Below are positions 17,689 through 26,218 of a stretch of DNA of 64,000 nt, in pieces; the first letter of the stretch is position 1; every line of letters starts with the position of its first letter. The stretch covers positions 1 through 64,000 of the forward strand of contig NZ_JAKREW010000024.1 of NCBI RefSeq assembly GCF_022347545.1, written 5' to 3'. This stretch comes from Terribium retamae (lineage in GTDB: Bacteria > Pseudomonadota > Alphaproteobacteria > Rhizobiales > Rhizobiaceae). The notes beneath the pieces were generated by a model. The model was not told the DNA's origin, did no database searches, and saw nothing but the letters and a program-made list of their open reading frames with translations. The position numbers and the translations under genes were made by a program.

Positions 17689-18675
17689 TTAAAATCCGAA
17701 TTCCATGTCCATTCGTCCGGAAATTGTGCGCCGCACAACACCCGGCGAGACATTGGTGATGCGTTTGAAGGCGCGCGCGAAGGAGGCTTCGGACTCATAG
17801 CCCAGGCGGGTGGCGACTTCGGCGACGGAAAGATCGCCCTGTCCCAGCAATTCCTTCGCGAGCTGCATGCGCAGGCGAGCCAGATAGTGCGCGGCGCCTT
17901 CCCCAAGGACGGCACTGAAGCGCTCCGCGAAAACCGAGCGCGACTGACCCGCCAGGCCGGCGAGACTCTCCAGGGTCCAGTTATGCCCGGGGTCGCGATG
18001 CATCGCCACAAGCACGCGTCCGATATGGGGGTCGCGAATGGCAGCGAGCCACCCGGTAGTTGAGCTGTCATGGCATTTGACCCAGCAGCGTATCAGCCGC
18101 GCGGTAAGCAGGTCGGCCATACGCGACAATATCGTGGCGCCGCCCATCTTGGGCTGGCATGCCTCCTGGGCCATGGCCTCCAGCAGGGGACTGATGATCG
18201 GGTCGTTGGCGGCCACGTCGCAGCCTTTGATGATAACGGGCATCAGGCTGATCAGCGGGTGCAAAGCATAGGCTCCCAACGCCATCGAGCCACAAAACAA
18301 GACGCTGGGGGCGCCTTCGCCCTGCTGCACCACCTCACAGACATTGCCGCCAAGCTGGGTGACCTCGCAACTCGTCATGCAGTTGCCGGTAACTTCCGGC
18401 GAACTGGCCAGGCGGTGCTCGACGCCTTGTGGCAGCAGCACGAGATCGCCCGCGCGCAATTCCTGCCAGCCCTCCGCTTCGGTGTGCACCCAGCATGGCC
18501 CGTCACTGACAAAGTGAAACCGCAGCAAAGGTTGCTGGGGAAAGGTGATGCTCCATGGATGCCTAAGCTCGCAACGGCCGTAGCTGACGCCGCTGAGCCG
18601 AAAATCCTGGAGGATTTGGCTCAGCGCGTCTGTCGGGACGGGTGGCGGCGACGACTTGGACGAATAGTGAAGCAT
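17689..18675 (-). CDS. AraC-family transcriptional regulator with cupin sensor
   Basis: A 328-aa protein. The N-terminal ~190 residues form a cupin-like sensor (PWSITFPQQPLLRFHFVSDG, LRAGDLVLLPQGVEHRL) of the AraC_binding/cupin_6 sort. The C-terminal ~100 residues carry two helix-turn-helix units (WTLESLAGLAGQSRSVFAERF and LSVAEVATRLGYESEASFARAFKR, each split here at the turn). The second helix-turn-helix is the best conserved. It precedes the MFS exporter gene on the same strand, so it probably controls that exporter in response to a small molecule. The inducer is unknown. Confidence 0.87.
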   Translation of the reverse strand: MLHYSSKSSPPPVPTDALSQILQDFRLSGVSYGRCELRHPWSITFPQQPLLRFHFVSDGPCWVHTEAEGWQELRAGDLVLLPQGVEHRLASSPEVTGNCMTSCEVTQLGGNVCEVVQQGEGAPSVLFCGSMALGAYALHPLISLMPVIIKGCDVAANDPIISPLLEAMAQEACQPKMGGATILSRMADLLTARLIRCWVKCHDSSTTGWLAAIRDPHIGRVLVAMHRDPGHNWTLESLAGLAGQSRSVFAERFSAVLGEGAAHYLARLRMQLAKELLGQGDLSVAEVATRLGYESEASFARAFKRITNVSPGVVRRTISGRMDMEFGF

Positions 18676-18718
18676 TCAGCCATTCTATGTGCAGGCCGTC
18701 CGAGTGGCAAGCCGGCCG

Positions 18719-20824
18719 CTACGCGGTCTGCTTGCCCGTTACCTTCAGCGCGAACGCGTAGTTCAGCGCGACTTCCTCCAGTCGCGAAAAACGCCCCGAC
18801 GCACCGGCATGGCCGGAGTCCATGTTGATCTTGAACAGGACCGGGTTGTCGCCGCTCTTCAGTTCGCGGAGCTTGGCAACCCATTTCGCCGGCTCCCAAT
18901 AAGTGACGCGCGGATCGGTCAGGCCGGCCACCGCCAGGATCGGTGGATAGTTTGCGCCGCCCACATTGTCATAGGGAGAATAGGCGGCGATCGTCTTGTA
19001 GTCGTCTTCCGAGGCGATCGGATTGCCCCATTCGGGCCATTCTGGCGGCGTCAGCGGCAAAGTTTCATCGAGCATCGTGGTCAGAACGTCGACGAACGGG
19101 ACCTCCGCGATGATGCCGCCGAAAGCCTCCGGTGCCATGTTGGCGATCGCTCCCATCAGCATGCCACCTGCGGAGCCGCCTTGCGCCACGATGCGTTCGC
19201 TGCTGGTGTAGCGCTCGGCAACCAGGTGCCGGGCCACCGCGATGAAGTCCTTGAACGTGTTCGCCTTCTGGGCGCGCTTGCCGTCCTCGTACCAGGCATA
19301 GCCTTTGTCCTTGCCACCGCGGATATGGGCGATTGCATAGACAAAGCCGCGGTCGACGAGCGACAGGCAATTGGTGTTGAACGAGGCCGGAATGGTGATG
19401 CCATAGGAGCCGTAGCCATAGAGCAGGCAAGGCGCCGTGCCGTCGATAGCGGTATTGCGATGGTGGATCAGCGACACAGGCACCAGTTCGCCGTCGTGGG
19501 AAGGCGCCATCACCCGGCGGGTGACATAGTTGCGTGCGTCATGGCCGGAGGGCACCTCCTGCGTTTTCAGAAGCGTACGTTGCCGCGTGCGCATGTCGTA
19601 ATCAAACACCTGCGCTGGCGTCGTCATCGACGAATAGGTGAAGCGCATCACGTCGGTGTCGTATTCGTAGGAACCGGACAAGCCGAGCGAGAAAGCCTCC
19701 TCATCGAAAAAGATCAGATGTTCCTCGCCGCTCTCCCGTTCGCGCACGACGATGCGAGGAAGCCCATCCTTGCGCTCCAGCCGCACCAGATAATCCTTGA
19801 ATCCGATCACGGACAGGATCAGCCGGCCGGGCTCGTGCGCGACAACCTCTGTCCAGTTGGCTCGAACAGGATCGTGGACCGGCGCCGACATGATCTTGAA
19901 ATCCTTGGCGCCGTCGGCGTTGGTGAGGATGAAAAAAACGTCGCCGCCTTCCTCAAGATCGTATTGCAGTCCGGTTTCACGAGCGGCAACCAGTTTTGGC
20001 TCGGCAAGCGGATCGCTCGCCGACAGCAGCCTATATTCAGATGTCTCGTGATCGTTGATGCCGATCATGATCCATTCATTGCTGCGCGTCCCGCCGACAT
20101 TCATGAAGAAACCGGGGTCCTGTTCTTCATAGATCAGCCGATCTTCTTGGCTGTCGCTGCCGATCGCATGGAAGAATATCTTGGAGGGGCGGTGGTTGGC
20201 GTCGAGACGGGTGTAAAAAAAGCCTTTGTTGTCCTGGCTCCAGACGCCGCTACCGCCGGTGTCGGCAATGCGATCGGCAAGATCCTTGCCCGTCTCGATG
20301 TCGCGCACGAGCAAGGTGTGGAATTCTGAACCCTTGTCGTCGAAGGACCAAAGCAGGCATTTGTGGTCCGACGAATGATCGACTCCACCGAGGCGAAAAT
20401 AGGGCTTGCCTTCAGCTTCGAGATCGCCGTCGAGCAGAATTTCCTGCTCCCCGCCGTCGCGCGGCGTGCGAAAGTAACGCGGCTGTTCGCCACCCAATTT
20501 AAAAGAAGATCCGTAAGCAAAGGGCCCGTCCTTCATCGGGACGGAAGAGTCGTCTTCCTTGATGCGCCCTTTCATCTCGGAAAACAGCACTTTCTGCAGA
20601 TCGACCGTATCGGCCATAAGGGTCGACTGATAGGCATTTTCGGCTTCGAGATGACTGCGAATTTCGGGCGCAAGCAGGGACGGATCCTTGAACACTTCCT
20701 GCCAGTTGCCTGCTCTCAGCCAAGCATAATCGTCGGTCCGCGTGATGCCATGATGGGTGTCGGAGTGGTGATGCTTCTTCGCCTTCGGGGCTTCGACCGA
20801 CGGAAATAGTGCTGTTCGGGTCAT
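18719..20824 (-). CDS. ptrB: Oligopeptidase B (prolyl oligopeptidase family, S9A)
   Basis: A 701-aa serine peptidase. The N-terminal ~420 residues form the beta-propeller, beginning near HGITRTDDYAWLR. The C-terminal alpha/beta-hydrolase domain has the nucleophile motif GGSAGGMLMG and the acid/histidine regions near ILAVAGLTDPRV and NMDSGHAGASG. It cleaves short peptides after basic residues in the cytoplasm. The ATG at 20824 (MTRTALFPS), with GAGA upstream, is favoured; an ATG at 20848 is also possible. It is monocistronic. Prolyl endopeptidase is the main alternative name, but the overall pattern fits oligopeptidase B better. Confidence 0.88.
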   Translation of the reverse strand: MTRTALFPSVEAPKAKKHHHSDTHHGITRTDDYAWLRAGNWQEVFKDPSLLAPEIRSHLEAENAYQSTLMADTVDLQKVLFSEMKGRIKEDDSSVPMKDGPFAYGSSFKLGGEQPRYFRTPRDGGEQEILLDGDLEAEGKPYFRLGGVDHSSDHKCLLWSFDDKGSEFHTLLVRDIETGKDLADRIADTGGSGVWSQDNKGFFYTRLDANHRPSKIFFHAIGSDSQEDRLIYEEQDPGFFMNVGGTRSNEWIMIGINDHETSEYRLLSASDPLAEPKLVAARETGLQYDLEEGGDVFFILTNADGAKDFKIMSAPVHDPVRANWTEVVAHEPGRLILSVIGFKDYLVRLERKDGLPRIVVRERESGEEHLIFFDEEAFSLGLSGSYEYDTDVMRFTYSSMTTPAQVFDYDMRTRQRTLLKTQEVPSGHDARNYVTRRVMAPSHDGELVPVSLIHHRNTAIDGTAPCLLYGYGSYGITIPASFNTNCLSLVDRGFVYAIAHIRGGKDKGYAWYEDGKRAQKANTFKDFIAVARHLVAERYTSSERIVAQGGSAGGMLMGAIANMAPEAFGGIIAEVPFVDVLTTMLDETLPLTPPEWPEWGNPIASEDDYKTIAAYSPYDNVGGANYPPILAVAGLTDPRVTYWEPAKWVAKLRELKSGDNPVLFKINMDSGHAGASGRFSRLEEVALNYAFALKVTGKQTA

Positions 20825-21240
20825 CCGTGTCTCGCGTGTAGAATCCATGCTTCGACTGAACACGGTGGTCGCTTTGGGTTCAAGGGCTCTTGATCGTTTT
20901 GGTCAGTATGGCGACGCGTGTTGCCGCCCAAGGTGGCGTTGCAAGGCTGCGCGGCTGAACCTTCGGCTGTTGATCAGGAAATAGTTCAAGAAATTCTACA
21001 GGAGTGTCATTCGATTAGGGCAATGCGATGACGAGAAATGTGTACATAGTACGGAAAATATCCATTCGTCCAAGAATATTTGCTTGATTAGTATTAATAT
21101 AGTCAGCTGATGAATTGACTTACTTGACTATCAAGTCCATTAAGGCGTCGTGACACGACTCATGGGCGCGCCCTGTGCAGAATCGTGCAACGCCCTCTCT
21201 AGAATGGGCAAGACTTAACTCTCGTTGGGACCAGAACCAC
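20825..21240. other. AT-rich intergenic region upstream of mucR
   Basis: A 416-bp region between divergent starts. The section 20985-21150 is markedly AT-rich. It carries a candidate promoter and an inverted repeat (21115-21143). MucR/Ros proteins are known to bind AT-rich DNA and to repress their own genes, so this is a plausible autoregulatory region. Confidence 0.55.
21115..21143 (+). promoter_or_regulatory. Candidate mucR promoter with operator-like palindrome
   Basis: TTGACT at 21115-21120 and CATTAA at 21138-21143 are 17 bp apart, a good -35/-10 spacing. The spacer contains ACTTGA-CTA-TCAAGT (21122-21136), a perfect 6+6 inverted repeat, so a bound repressor would cover the promoter. 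The predicted transcript starts about 90 bp before the mucR ATG. Confidence 0.45.
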
Positions 21241-21666
21241 ATGGATATTGCCGAAACGCCCCCGAAGAACAGCGATATGTTGATCGAGCTCACCGCGGAC
21301 GTCGTCGCCGCCTATGTCAGCAACAATCCTGTTCCTGTTGGTGAGTTGCCCAATCTCATCGCTGATGTTCATGCCGCACTTGGTCGTGTGGGTGGGACCG
21401 TGGAACAGCCGCCTGCCGATAAGCAGAAGCCGGCTGTCAATCCGAAGCGCTCGGTTCACGACGAATATATCGTCTGTCTTGAGGACGGCAAGAAGTTCAA
21501 GTCGCTGAAGCGTCACCTGATGACCCATTATGGGCTTACGCCGGACCAATACCGCGAAAAGTGGGGCCTGGATGCGAGCTACCCAATGGTGGCACCGAAA
21601 TACGCCGAGGCCCGCTCGCAGCTTGCCAAGAAGATGGGGCTGGGCCGCAAGCGTAAGACCCGCTAG
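21241..21666 (+). CDS. mucR: MucR/Ros-family zinc-finger transcriptional regulator
   Basis: A 141-aa global regulator, known in rhizobia and Brucella for control of exopolysaccharide, motility and virulence genes, acting like an H-NS-type silencer. Residues 10-60 form the oligomerisation region. Residues 75-115 form the single prokaryotic zinc-finger domain, and the C-terminus is basic (GLGRKRKTR). The first metal ligand is Cys79, but the second position is Asp82 instead of Cys. His92 and His96 remain, and the position of Ros His97 is Tyr. The C-x2-D form is known among Mesorhizobium homologues. The ATG at 21241 is the first with homologous sequence. A strong terminator follows. Confidence 0.9.
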   Translation: MDIAETPPKNSDMLIELTADVVAAYVSNNPVPVGELPNLIADVHAALGRVGGTVEQPPADKQKPAVNPKRSVHDEYIVCLEDGKKFKSLKRHLMTHYGLTPDQYREKWGLDASYPMVAPKYAEARSQLAKKMGLGRKRKTR

Positions 21667-21693
21667 GCCATAATCTCACGCTCACTAGCTTCT

Positions 21694-21720
21694 GCGGCGC
21701 CTTCAGGCGCCGCTTTGCTT
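21694..21720 (+). terminator. Rho-independent terminator of mucR
   Basis: GCGGCGCC at 21694-21701 pairs perfectly with GGCGCCGC at 21706-21713 around a TTCA tetraloop. TTTGCTTTG follows. It lies 27 bp after the mucR stop. Confidence 0.8.
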
Positions 21721-21807
21721 TGTCGATGTTCGTGCCTGCGGCTGCCGAAACCGCGGGGCGGCTGCTGCGCGGCGACGACGTAGAAATCCGAGATCTGGAT
21801 AGATTGC

Positions 21808-22236
21808 TCAGGCAGCCTGTGTCAGCGCGGTTTCGGCGTCATGCTTGATGCGCTTGACCATGGAGCGAAGGCCATTGGCCCGCTGGGGAGACAGGTGCTC
21901 ATCGAGCCCCAAGGTCTTCAGCGTGGCATCCGCGTCAGTCTTCAGGATTTGGCTTGCCGGACGCCCAGAAAACAACGCCAGCATGATCGCCACCAGCCCG
22001 CGAACGATGTGGGCGTCGGAATCGCCTTGGAACGTCAGTACGGGGTCGACGTCGCCGCTGCGTTCCGTGGTCAACCACACCTGGCTCACGCAACCCGGCA
22101 CTTTGTTAGCGGGTACGCGTGCGCTTTCTGGAAACTCAGCGAGCGATTCACCCAGTTCGATCACGTAGCGATAGCGGTCCTCCCACTCGTCGAGCAGGGA
22201 GAAGTCATCGCGGATAGCGTCGATTGTCGTCGTCAT
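21808..22236 (-). CDS. sufE: SufE-family cysteine desulfuration protein
   Basis: A 142-aa cytoplasmic sulfur acceptor that takes persulfide sulfur from the desulfurase SufS for iron-sulfur cluster assembly. The acceptor is Cys49 in KVPGCVSQVW. Other family features are LGESLAEFPE and DSDAHIVRGLVAIMLALFSG. The length and fold pattern match SufE/CsdE. It lies outside any suf operon, as is common in rhizobia. DUF5330 lies upstream on the same strand with a 132-bp gap. Confidence 0.92.
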   Translation of the reverse strand: MTTTIDAIRDDFSLLDEWEDRYRYVIELGESLAEFPESARVPANKVPGCVSQVWLTTERSGDVDPVLTFQGDSDAHIVRGLVAIMLALFSGRPASQILKTDADATLKTLGLDEHLSPQRANGLRSMVKRIKHDAETALTQAA

Positions 22237-22368
22237 GAAGCGGATATAGTCACGACGCTGTGCACAGTCACGGAAAAAGAAAAACCGCAGACGCCGAGAG
22301 GGAGGCAGCCTGCGGTGATGTCGAAGGTCGGCAAGGGATCAAGGCTCTCAAAGCGAGGCGGATCGAGA

Positions 22369-22740
22369 TCAGCTGTTCGGATCGGGACGGGCGGATGGTG
22401 TCGGAATGACGCTGCCGGTAATGGTCGCGTGATCGGCGGCAGGAATGGTTTCAGCTGGTCGTGCGACTTGCTCTTCCGGCCGTTCGTCCAGCATGTCAGC
22501 CGCGATGCGCGCGGTTTCCTTGGCCCGAACCGTGATGGTGTGTACTGCAGCCTTGCCGGTCTCGCAGACATCGGGCTTGCGCTCGCACATGCCGGCAATG
22601 TCGCCGACGGCATCGCGGGCGGCCAGCAGTGCCTGGATTGGATTGACGCTTTCGCCGGTCTTGTCTTCAGAGTTGAAGCTGAAGGGCAGCACAAGCAGAA
22701 CCAGCGAGAACCAGAAAGCGGCTCTAAGCAGGAAGAACAT
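22369..22740 (-). CDS. DUF5330-type small membrane protein
   Basis: A 123-aa protein with an N-terminal membrane anchor or signal (MFFLLRAAFWFSLVLLVLPF). Next comes a conserved-looking segment with a pair of cysteines (AGMCERKPDVCETGKAAV) and a Pro/Ala-rich low-complexity tail. It matches my memory of the Rhizobiales DUF5330 family, whose function is unknown. The two cysteines, six residues apart, could form a disulfide in the periplasm. The ATG at 22740 has GAGAGGG upstream. It is divergent from the histidine kinase gene. Confidence 0.7.
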   Translation of the reverse strand: MFFLLRAAFWFSLVLLVLPFSFNSEDKTGESVNPIQALLAARDAVGDIAGMCERKPDVCETGKAAVHTITVRAKETARIAADMLDERPEEQVARPAETIPAADHATITGSVIPTPSARPDPNS

Positions 22741-23208
22741 GACTTTACCCTCTCGTTGCGACCGGATCGCTCATCGGTGGCGCGATCTCATTGTTGAGGA
22801 TGATCCTGGCATAACCACACAAAGAACGGCTTGCAGCATGCCGGAGAATTTTCTTCAAATTTTATGCAATCGGGAAAGGGACGGTTTTTGATTCAGATCG
22901 GGCTAAAAGGCGGTTCTTTCCGTTAGGCCGGTGATAACCATCTAAACCTTTGCTTTTACTGCTATTTTTAGACCCCGTCTCCGACGGTACCCCGAAACCC
23001 CAAAAATGCCGGAAAATCGCTTCGGCTAACCGGGCGTTTACCATGAGCACAAACGGCTGGGCACGGATGCCTTGGGATGCCGATATTTGGCTGGGAGATC
23101 GCCTCGCCCGGGCTCGTTTTATTCATTCCTTAAACGCTGAATGCGAGTTTCGAACCAACCAAAAGTGATCTGCGAAGAAGCAGACGTTACGTTTGAGAGT
23201 GCGTTGCG
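22741..23208. other. Long intergenic region upstream of the DivJ-like kinase
   Basis: A 468-bp region between divergent genes. The short frames inside it have no ribosome binding site or protein character. One GATTC (GANTC) site occurs at 22890-22894. A TAACCAT sequence near 22935 resembles one CtrA half-site, but no second half is present at the right spacing. Nothing else is identifiable. Confidence 0.5.
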
Positions 23209-24996
23209 TTGAATTCGATTGCGACCCGTTATGTTGATCTGCCCGACGCCGTTGCCGCTGGCTGCGAGCGCCTCGTGCATACGCGCGTCGCCGATTCTGC
23301 TGCGCGTCGCATGCAGCGTCGCTTCATTGGTCTGATGTTGGCCGTCCCCTTCCTAGCTGCAAGCATGGCAGTGGTGCTGGTCACGGCGAGGCTGGGTGCC
23401 GGTGTCACGGTCGCCACCATTTTCGCCGTCTTCGGTCTTTCCTGGTTCATGGCTTTGCTGGTAGCCGCAACCGGGCGGCTCATGCCGACTGCTTGCGTGG
23501 CGCTCGGTGCTGCGTCGCTTGGCCTGGCAGGATTTATTGCCGCCGCCGGTGGGCTTGCTTCACCCTTGCTTGTCCTGGCGCTCGCGCTTCCTGCAGAGGC
23601 GCTGTTTGTCGGCGGTACCCGTCGCGCAGCCGGTTTCGGTTTTGTCGGGGCGATCGCAGCAATCATCCTGCCGTCCGTGCTGACGTCCTTGCTGCCAGTG
23701 GAGGCACCGGCAGCTTGGCACTGGTTGTTCCCCGTTGCGTGGGGCCTGAGCTGGCTGCCGCGCATGCGCGGGCTCAAGATGTCTCTGGGCGCGAGCGATA
23801 CTGTGCAGGAACCGGCGCAGCTGGAAGATGTCATCGACGCTGTCGTGCTGCGTATCGGCCGGAATGGCGAGGTACTGGACGCATCGTCCCAGTCGCGCAC
23901 GCTTTTGAAACTCGCGCCGGAATTGTTGTCCGGCACCGGATTGTTCGACCGGGTTCACTTGGCCGACCGCGTTGCCTATCTGTCGGCACTCGCCGATATG
24001 CGGGAAGGGGCCACGCTGCGTCGGGTCGAACTTCGTATGCGTTTACCGAGGATCGATGCCGCCGGCGCCGGCGGAAACCACCGGCCGTTCGCCTTGGAAC
24101 TGATGCGTGCGGGCGAAGAGATCGTCGCGCTGCTGCGCGCAAATGACGAGACGGTGGATCTGAAGGATGCGCTGGCCACCGCTCGCGAATCCGCGGCGGG
24201 CGCCGATGTCGCCAAGGGTCGCTTCCTGGCTGCCGTCAGCCATGAGCTGCGTACACCGCTCAATGCCATCATCGGCTTCTCCGACATGCTGCTCAACGAA
24301 ATCTTCGGCGGCTTCAAAGACCCTCGCCAGAAGGAATATGTCGAACTGGTGCGCGATTCCGGCCAGCATCTCCTGGCTGTGGTCACCTCCATCCTCGACG
24401 TTTCCCGCATCGAATCGGGCGCCTATTCGGCTCAGCCCGAACCGTTCCGTTTTGCCGAGGCTGTCGAGATGTGCCAGTCGATGATGCGCATTCAGGCCGA
24501 AACGAAGCACATCAAGCTGACAACGCAAGTGCAGGCCGATGCCGGCGAGATCAACGCAGACCGTCGAGCCGTACAGCAGATTCTGATCAACCTGACCTCG
24601 AACGCCATCAAGTTCACGCCAGATGGTGGTGCCGTTTCTATTGGCGCGCGCCGCATCGGTTCACGGCTGCATTTCTGGGTCAGCGACACCGGCATCGGTA
24701 TCGCGGAGGCGGATCTCTGCAATCTTGGCAAGCCTTTCATGCAAATCCAGAATGATTACACCCGGCGTTTCGAAGGCACTGGGCTCGGCCTGTCGCTGGT
24801 AAAGGGTCTCGTCGGCCTGCACGACGGTACGATGTCGGTGGAAAGCGCTCTGGGCGAGGGCACCAAAGTGACGATCAGCCTTCCCGTAGACGGTCCGAAG
24901 GGCAGCGCGTCAAAGCCGACGGTGCTGCCGATCGCTCATCCGCCCAAGACTGAAAAGGAGGTTGGCCTTGGCAGCCCGCTCCGCAAGACAGCCTAA
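23209..24996 (+). CDS. Membrane sensor histidine kinase of the DivJ/PleC group
   Basis: A 595-aa kinase. Residues ~45-185 hold about six membrane helices. Residues ~200-320 are a PAS-like region. HisKA has the phosphorylated His345 in AVSHELRTPLNAIIGFSDML, an H-box of the form seen in kinases of the DivK phosphorelay. HATPase_c has the N box (LINLTSNAIKF), G1 (SDTGIGIAE) and G2 (GTGLGLSLVKGL). The multi-helix N-terminus and the length are like Caulobacter DivJ, the kinase that phosphorylates DivK for polar cell-cycle control. That assignment is inference. The start is a TTG at 23209 with GAGAG nine bases upstream. The N-terminal LVHTRV stretch argues for keeping it rather than using the ATG 102 bp in. 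The 3' end overlaps the next gene by 29 bp. Confidence 0.8.
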   Translation: MNSIATRYVDLPDAVAAGCERLVHTRVADSAARRMQRRFIGLMLAVPFLAASMAVVLVTARLGAGVTVATIFAVFGLSWFMALLVAATGRLMPTACVALGAASLGLAGFIAAAGGLASPLLVLALALPAEALFVGGTRRAAGFGFVGAIAAIILPSVLTSLLPVEAPAAWHWLFPVAWGLSWLPRMRGLKMSLGASDTVQEPAQLEDVIDAVVLRIGRNGEVLDASSQSRTLLKLAPELLSGTGLFDRVHLADRVAYLSALADMREGATLRRVELRMRLPRIDAAGAGGNHRPFALELMRAGEEIVALLRANDETVDLKDALATARESAAGADVAKGRFLAAVSHELRTPLNAIIGFSDMLLNEIFGGFKDPRQKEYVELVRDSGQHLLAVVTSILDVSRIESGAYSAQPEPFRFAEAVEMCQSMMRIQAETKHIKLTTQVQADAGEINADRRAVQQILINLTSNAIKFTPDGGAVSIGARRIGSRLHFWVSDTGIGIAEADLCNLGKPFMQIQNDYTRRFEGTGLGLSLVKGLVGLHDGTMSVESALGEGTKVTISLPVDGPKGSASKPTVLPIAHPPKTEKEVGLGSPLRKTA

Positions 24997-25774
24997 AAAG
25001 GGTGCGCGCAACAAGCGCCCCGGCATGTTGCAGACCAGTGCCGCGGCACTGGGCGAAGCGATCGCCAACAACCCCGTCCTGGTGGGCGGATCGACCGCTT
25101 TCCTGGTGACGCTGTTCTACGTATCGGCCAACGCGCTCTGGTATCAGCCCGGCCTGCATACAGGCGCCTTCTTCGCCACACGCAGTTTTCAGAATTTTCC
25201 GGCGACGGCTCCGCAGGAACCGGAAACGACAATCAACATCGAGCGCCCGGAACCGCAGGCGTCAGCCACACAGTCCGTTCCGGTGGTGGGTGCCAAGGCC
25301 GACCCGATCGTGCAGCGCGTGCAGGGCGTTCTGAAGAATATCGGCTATTACGACGGCACGATCGATGGTCTGACCGGCCCGGCGACGCGCAAAGCGATCG
25401 AAGCCTACCGGCAGAAGATGGGACTGCCGGTTTCCGGCACCATCGACGAGGCGCTGCTGGACCAACTCGGCATTGCCGGCACCACCGCTTCCGTCGTGCC
25501 GCAGCCTGCTCCGCGCGACGAGTTGACCGGCGGTGTGGCCAAGCCAACGGCCGCGAACGCCATACGGGATCAACCCAGCCTCGATGCCCGTATCGTCAAG
25601 ATCCAGGCGGGACTGCGCGCTTTCGGCAATGACGACATCAAGACAGACGGTATGATCGGCGCCCGCACGAAAGCTGCCATCCGAGAGTTCCAGTCCTTGT
25701 TCGGCTTGCCCGAGACCGGCGAACCGGATGAAGCCGTATACGCAAAGATGCGCGAGATCGGCCTGACCAATTGA
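24968..25774 (+). CDS. Membrane protein with two peptidoglycan-binding domains
   Basis: A 268-aa protein. A basic N-terminus (RSARQPKKGARNKRPG) precedes one membrane helix (VLVGGSTAFLVTLFYVSANALWY), then a linker and two PG_binding_1 repeats at residues ~110-160 (VQGVLKNIGYYDGTIDGLTG) and ~200-265 (IQAGLRAFGNDDIKTDGMIG). It should sit in the inner membrane and bind cell-wall peptides from the periplasm. The start is the TTG at 24968, with AAGGAGG (24955-24961) at ideal spacing. It overlaps the end of the kinase gene by 29 bp, so the two are translationally linked and may act together. Confidence 0.82.
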   Translation: MAARSARQPKKGARNKRPGMLQTSAAALGEAIANNPVLVGGSTAFLVTLFYVSANALWYQPGLHTGAFFATRSFQNFPATAPQEPETTINIERPEPQASATQSVPVVGAKADPIVQRVQGVLKNIGYYDGTIDGLTGPATRKAIEAYRQKMGLPVSGTIDEALLDQLGIAGTTASVVPQPAPRDELTGGVAKPTAANAIRDQPSLDARIVKIQAGLRAFGNDDIKTDGMIGARTKAAIREFQSLFGLPETGEPDEAVYAKMREIGLTN

Positions 25775-25870
25775 AGCGGCAACAGGCTGGACAGTGGCGT
25801 TCGCGCTGCTACAGCATCAATTCATGATCAGCTTTTTCAGACAACGCAGTCTCGTGGGCGGAGATCGTCC

Positions 25871-26218
25871 ATGCGTGTAACCACGGACCTCTGGGTGTCT
25901 GCACTCACACGCAGGGTCTTCGCTTCGACCGGCTTCGCAGCGATCATACAGCGTGGCGCCACCGAAGCCGGTGCTGTGTTCGTCCTGACGCGAGACCGCT
26001 TTGGCGAGGTGACGCTCTACGGACCAGCGCCGCAGACCAGCTACGACGACGCCAGACCGGACGAACGGCTGTTCAGCAAGCTCGAGACGACGCTGGACGA
26101 AGAGATCGTCACCAAAAGGCTGGAGCGCGAAAAGAAATTCGATCCCGACATCTGGGTGGTGGAGATCGAGCCGGGATCAGTGCGGATCGACGAACTGATC
26201 GCAATCACGACGTCTTGA
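25871..26218 (+). CDS. DUF1491 family protein
   Basis: A 115-aa soluble protein. It starts MRVTTDLWVSALTRRVFA, has a central GAVFVLTRDRFGEVTLYGPAP, and ends near DPDIWVVEIEP. This is the pattern of the alphaproteobacterial DUF1491 family, of unknown function. The ATG at 25871 has GGAG upstream. It follows the peptidoglycan-binding gene by 96 bp on the same strand. Its 3' end overlaps the convergent DUF2336 gene by 14 bp. Confidence 0.78.
   Translation: MRVTTDLWVSALTRRVFASTGFAAIIQRGATEAGAVFVLTRDRFGEVTLYGPAPQTSYDDARPDERLFSKLETTLDEEIVTKRLEREKKFDPDIWVVEIEPGSVRIDELIAITTS

Noticed and set aside
18689..20329. 546-codon plus-strand ORF opposite oligopeptidase B
   Set aside because: A shadow of the real minus-strand gene, with a composition typical of a complementary frame.
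22920..22950. CtrA binding site upstream of the DivJ-like kinase
   Set aside because: Only one degenerate half-site (TAACCAT) is present; the second half at N7 spacing is missing.
23130..23170. Possible tRNA fragment (TTCGAACC-like sequence)
   Set aside because: No cloverleaf can be drawn around it and there is no acceptor stem. It looks like chance sequence in the kinase leader.
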